A DNA stretch of 6,587 bases, from contig JAUYMV010000169.1 in assembly GCA_030698645.1 (NCBI GenBank), positions 1-6,587 on the forward strand, in the 5' to 3' direction. The notes under the pieces are model-generated. The model made no database searches. It was given only the letters and a program-made list of their open reading frames with translations, and was not told the DNA's origin. This DNA is from Mesorhizobium sp. GTDB lineage: Bacteria > Pseudomonadota > Alphaproteobacteria > Rhizobiales > Rhizobiaceae. The translations under genes were made by a program, and so were the position numbers. Of this stretch, positions 4,683 to 6,587 are shown in pieces; the stretch's first letter is position 1; every line of letters starts with the position of its first letter.

Positions 4683-6587
4683 TCACGCCGCCTTGACCTT
4701 GGCCCGCCGCGGCAGATGCGCGACGATGTTCTCGATCATCCGCATGCCGGCATTGTGGCCGAGCGTCATGATCGATTCTGGATGAAACTGCACCGCGGCA
4801 ATCGGCTCCTTGCGGTGTTCGAAGGCCATGATGACGCCGTCCTCGGTTTCCGCCGTGACGATGAAATCGTCGGGCAGCCGCACCGGGTCGGCGAAGATCG
4901 AGTGGTAGCGGCCGACCGTCACTTCCTTCGGCAGGCCGGAGAAGATGATGCCCGGCTTGTTGACGCGGATGCGCGACGGCTTGCCGTGCATCGGCACGTG
5001 CAATTGCCGGAGTTCGCCGCCATAGGCTTCCGTCAGCGCCTGCAGGCCGAGGCAGACGCCGAAGATCGGCAGGTCGCGCTCCCGCGACCGCTTGATCGTC
5101 GCCTTGCAGTCGAAGTCGGCCGGCGTGCCGGGTCCCGGCGACAGCACCACCAGATCCGGATCGACGCGGTCGAACACCTCGTCCGGCACCGGCGTGCGCA
5201 CCGTGGTCACCGTCGCGCCCGTCTGGCGGAAATAGTTCGCAAGCGTATGGACAAAACTGTCCTCGTGATCGACGAGCAGGATGCGCACCCCCTCGCCGAC
5301 CCGCGACGTCAGCCGCTCCGTGGCCGTCGAGTTGCCGGCCTTCGCCTCGCGGATGGCCGACAGCATCGCCGACGCCTTCAGTTCGGTTTCGGCCTCTTCC
5401 TCGTCGGGATCGGAATCGAACAGCAGGGTCGCGCCCGCGCGCACCTCGGCGATACCGTCCTTGATGCGGATGGTCCTGAGCGTCAGGCCGGTGTTCATGT
5501 CGCCGTTGAAATGCACCATGCCGATGGCGCCGCCGTACCAGGCGCGCTGGCTCTTCTCGTTCTGCTCGATGAAGCGCATCGCCCAGAGCTTTGGCGCGCC
5601 CGTCACCGTCACCGCCCAGGCATGGCTCAGAAACGCGTCGAACGCATCCATGCCCTCGCGCAGGCGGCCCTCTATGTGGTCGACCGTGTGGATCAGGCGC
5701 GAATACATCTCGATCTGCCGCCGCCCGATGACGCGCACCGAGCCCGGCTCGCAGACGCGCGACTTGTCGTTGCGGTCGACGTCCGAGCACATGGTGAGCT
5801 CGCTCTCGTCCTTCTTGGAATTGAGCAGCTTCAGGATCTGCTCGCTATCCGAGATCGCATCCTCGCCGCGCTTGATCGTGCCCGAAATCGGGCAGGTCTC
5901 GACCCGCCTTCCGTTGACGCGTACGAACATCTCCGGCGACGCCCCGATCAGATACTCGTTGTCGCCGAGATTGATGAAGAACGAATAGGGCGACGGATTG
6001 ATCGCCTTCAGCTTGCGGCAGATTTCCGACGGCGTCGTCTCGCAGCGCTCGAAGAACATCTGGCCGGGCACCACCTCGAACAGGTCGCCGCGCTTGAAGC
6101 TCTGCTTCGCCTTGTTGACCAGGCGGGCAAATTCGCCGGGCTCATGGTCGCCGCGCGGCGGAATGCGGTCGGCGAGCTTGAACGGAGTTTCCACGCTGTC
6201 GCGCGGCAGGCCTTCGGTCGACGCGCCGCCCTGTGCATAGTCGTAGCGGTCGTGCCAGGCCTGCGCCGTGTAGTGGTCGACGACGAGGATCTCGTCGGGC
6301 AGGAACAGCACCAGGTCGCGCTGGGCACGTATGCGCTCCAGTTTCAGCTCGACCGGATCGAACTGGAAGGCGAGGTCGTAGCCGAACGCGCCGTAGAGGC
6401 CGAGATTGGCGTCCTGGTCGGTCTTGTAGAGCGCCGTGATGGCGCGCAGCACGGTGAAAACCGACGGCACGCGGCTGCGCTCCTCCTCGGAGAACAACCG
6501 GCCCGGCTCGGCCACCCGGAGCGCGATGAGGCGATCCGAAGCCTCCTCGACCTCAACCTCGTCGAGCGCCTCGACGACCCGCAACAT
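4683..6587 (-). CDS. trpE(G): Fused anthranilate synthase TrpE-TrpG, 5' end beyond window (634 codons visible)
   Basis: Converts chorismate plus glutamine to anthranilate, the first step of tryptophan synthesis, with both subunits in one cytoplasmic chain. The chorismate-binding TrpE part fills visible residues 1 to about 415: [10 protein letters not shown] (168-176), NPSPYSFF (197-204), [10 protein letters not shown] (232-241), [13 protein letters not shown] (267-279), [15 protein letters not shown] (323-337), and the [10 protein letters not shown] and EEAETELKA region. After a short linker, the glutamine amidotransferase domain runs from about 433: VLSPGPGTP (481-489), nucleophile Cys512 in GVCLGLQAL, and FHPES with His602 and Glu604. 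The ATG at 6587 is in frame but not the likely start: rhizobial TrpE(G) proteins are about 730 residues, so roughly 95 residues, including the tryptophan-binding N-terminus, lie outside. Any trp attenuator upstream, as known in Sinorhizobium, would also be outside. All visible active-site motifs are intact. Confidence 0.97.
   Translation of the reverse strand: MLRVVEALDEVEVEEASDRLIALRVAEPGRLFSEEERSRVPSVFTVLRAITALYKTDQDANLGLYGAFGYDLAFQFDPVELKLERIRAQRDLVLFLPDEILVVDHYTAQAWHDRYDYAQGGASTEGLPRDSVETPFKLADRIPPRGDHEPGEFARLVNKAKQSFKRGDLFEVVPGQMFFERCETTPSEICRKLKAINPSPYSFFINLGDNEYLIGASPEMFVRVNGRRVETCPISGTIKRGEDAISDSEQILKLLNSKKDESELTMCSDVDRNDKSRVCEPGSVRVIGRRQIEMYSRLIHTVDHIEGRLREGMDAFDAFLSHAWAVTVTGAPKLWAMRFIEQNEKSQRAWYGGAIGMVHFNGDMNTGLTLRTIRIKDGIAEVRAGATLLFDSDPDEEEAETELKASAMLSAIREAKAGNSTATERLTSRVGEGVRILLVDHEDSFVHTLANYFRQTGATVTTVRTPVPDEVFDRVDPDLVVLSPGPGTPADFDCKATIKRSRERDLPIFGVCLGLQALTEAYGGELRQLHVPMHGKPSRIRVNKPGIIFSGLPKEVTVGRYHSIFADPVRLPDDFIVTAETEDGVIMAFEHRKEPIAAVQFHPESIMTLGHNAGMRMIENIVAHLPRRAKVKAA

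Noticed and set aside
3701..4696. 331-codon plus-strand frame opposite the CDF gene
   Set aside because: Antisense shadow of a well-supported CDF protein; Asp/Arg/His-rich with no domain.
4627..5790. 387-codon minus-strand frame ending through the palindromic repeat
   Set aside because: Out of frame with the motif-complete TrpE(G) reading over the same bases; low-complexity Arg/Gly/Ala translation. Only its repeat-derived tail is of interest.
6585..6587. ATG at the right edge as the true start of trpE(G)
   Set aside because: It is in frame, but the visible protein begins inside the TrpE domain; rhizobial homologues carry about 95 more residues, so the start is outside the window.

Overview
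This GC-rich window reads almost entirely on the minus strand and looks like chromosomal DNA of a rhizobial alphaproteobacterium (order Hyphomicrobiales, perhaps near Mesorhizobium or other Phyllobacteriaceae). Three things point that way. Anthranilate synthase is a single fused TrpE-TrpG polypeptide that I recognise as very similar to the Sinorhizobium TrpE(G) protein. LeuA is of the long LeuA type. A GC-rich palindromic intergenic repeat of a kind common in rhizobial genomes lies behind trpE(G). The assignment rests on sequence recognition only.

Layout in transcription order (right to left). (1) 6587-4683: trpE(G), 5' end outside the window. (2) 4682-4635: a compact palindromic repeat filling most of the 58-nt gap. 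(3) 4624-3716: a FieF-like cation diffusion facilitator (CDF). Its TGA shares one base with the ATG of (4) 3716-2664, an AbrB-family membrane protein with an internal duplication. (5) 2658-2369: a regulatory region that holds a sigma-70-like promoter, a 39-codon leader ORF missing from simple ORF lists (MSSRQTIIV...ALLLLGLIG...), and mutually exclusive hairpins; I interpret it as a leucine attenuator in front of leuA. (6) 2368-653: leuA, 2-isopropylmalate synthase. (7) 656-1: an alpha/beta hydrolase that starts at a GTG overlapping the leuA stop codon (GTGA) and runs off the left edge.

The first steps of tryptophan and leucine biosynthesis flank a two-gene membrane-transport unit. The best functional story is leucine control of leuA and, through translational coupling, of the hydrolase. 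The predicted transcription start falls exactly on the A of the leader ATG, and no Shine-Dalgarno sequence precedes it, so the leader peptide is probably made from a leaderless mRNA. Four consecutive leucine codons (CTG CTT CTA CTC), then Gly and another Leu, lie 11 nt before a hairpin that competes with a perfect 10-bp stem beginning at the leader stop codon. I saw no tRNA, rRNA, CRISPR array or transposase gene. No defence or other exotic system is evident; the leu leader region is the most notable signal.
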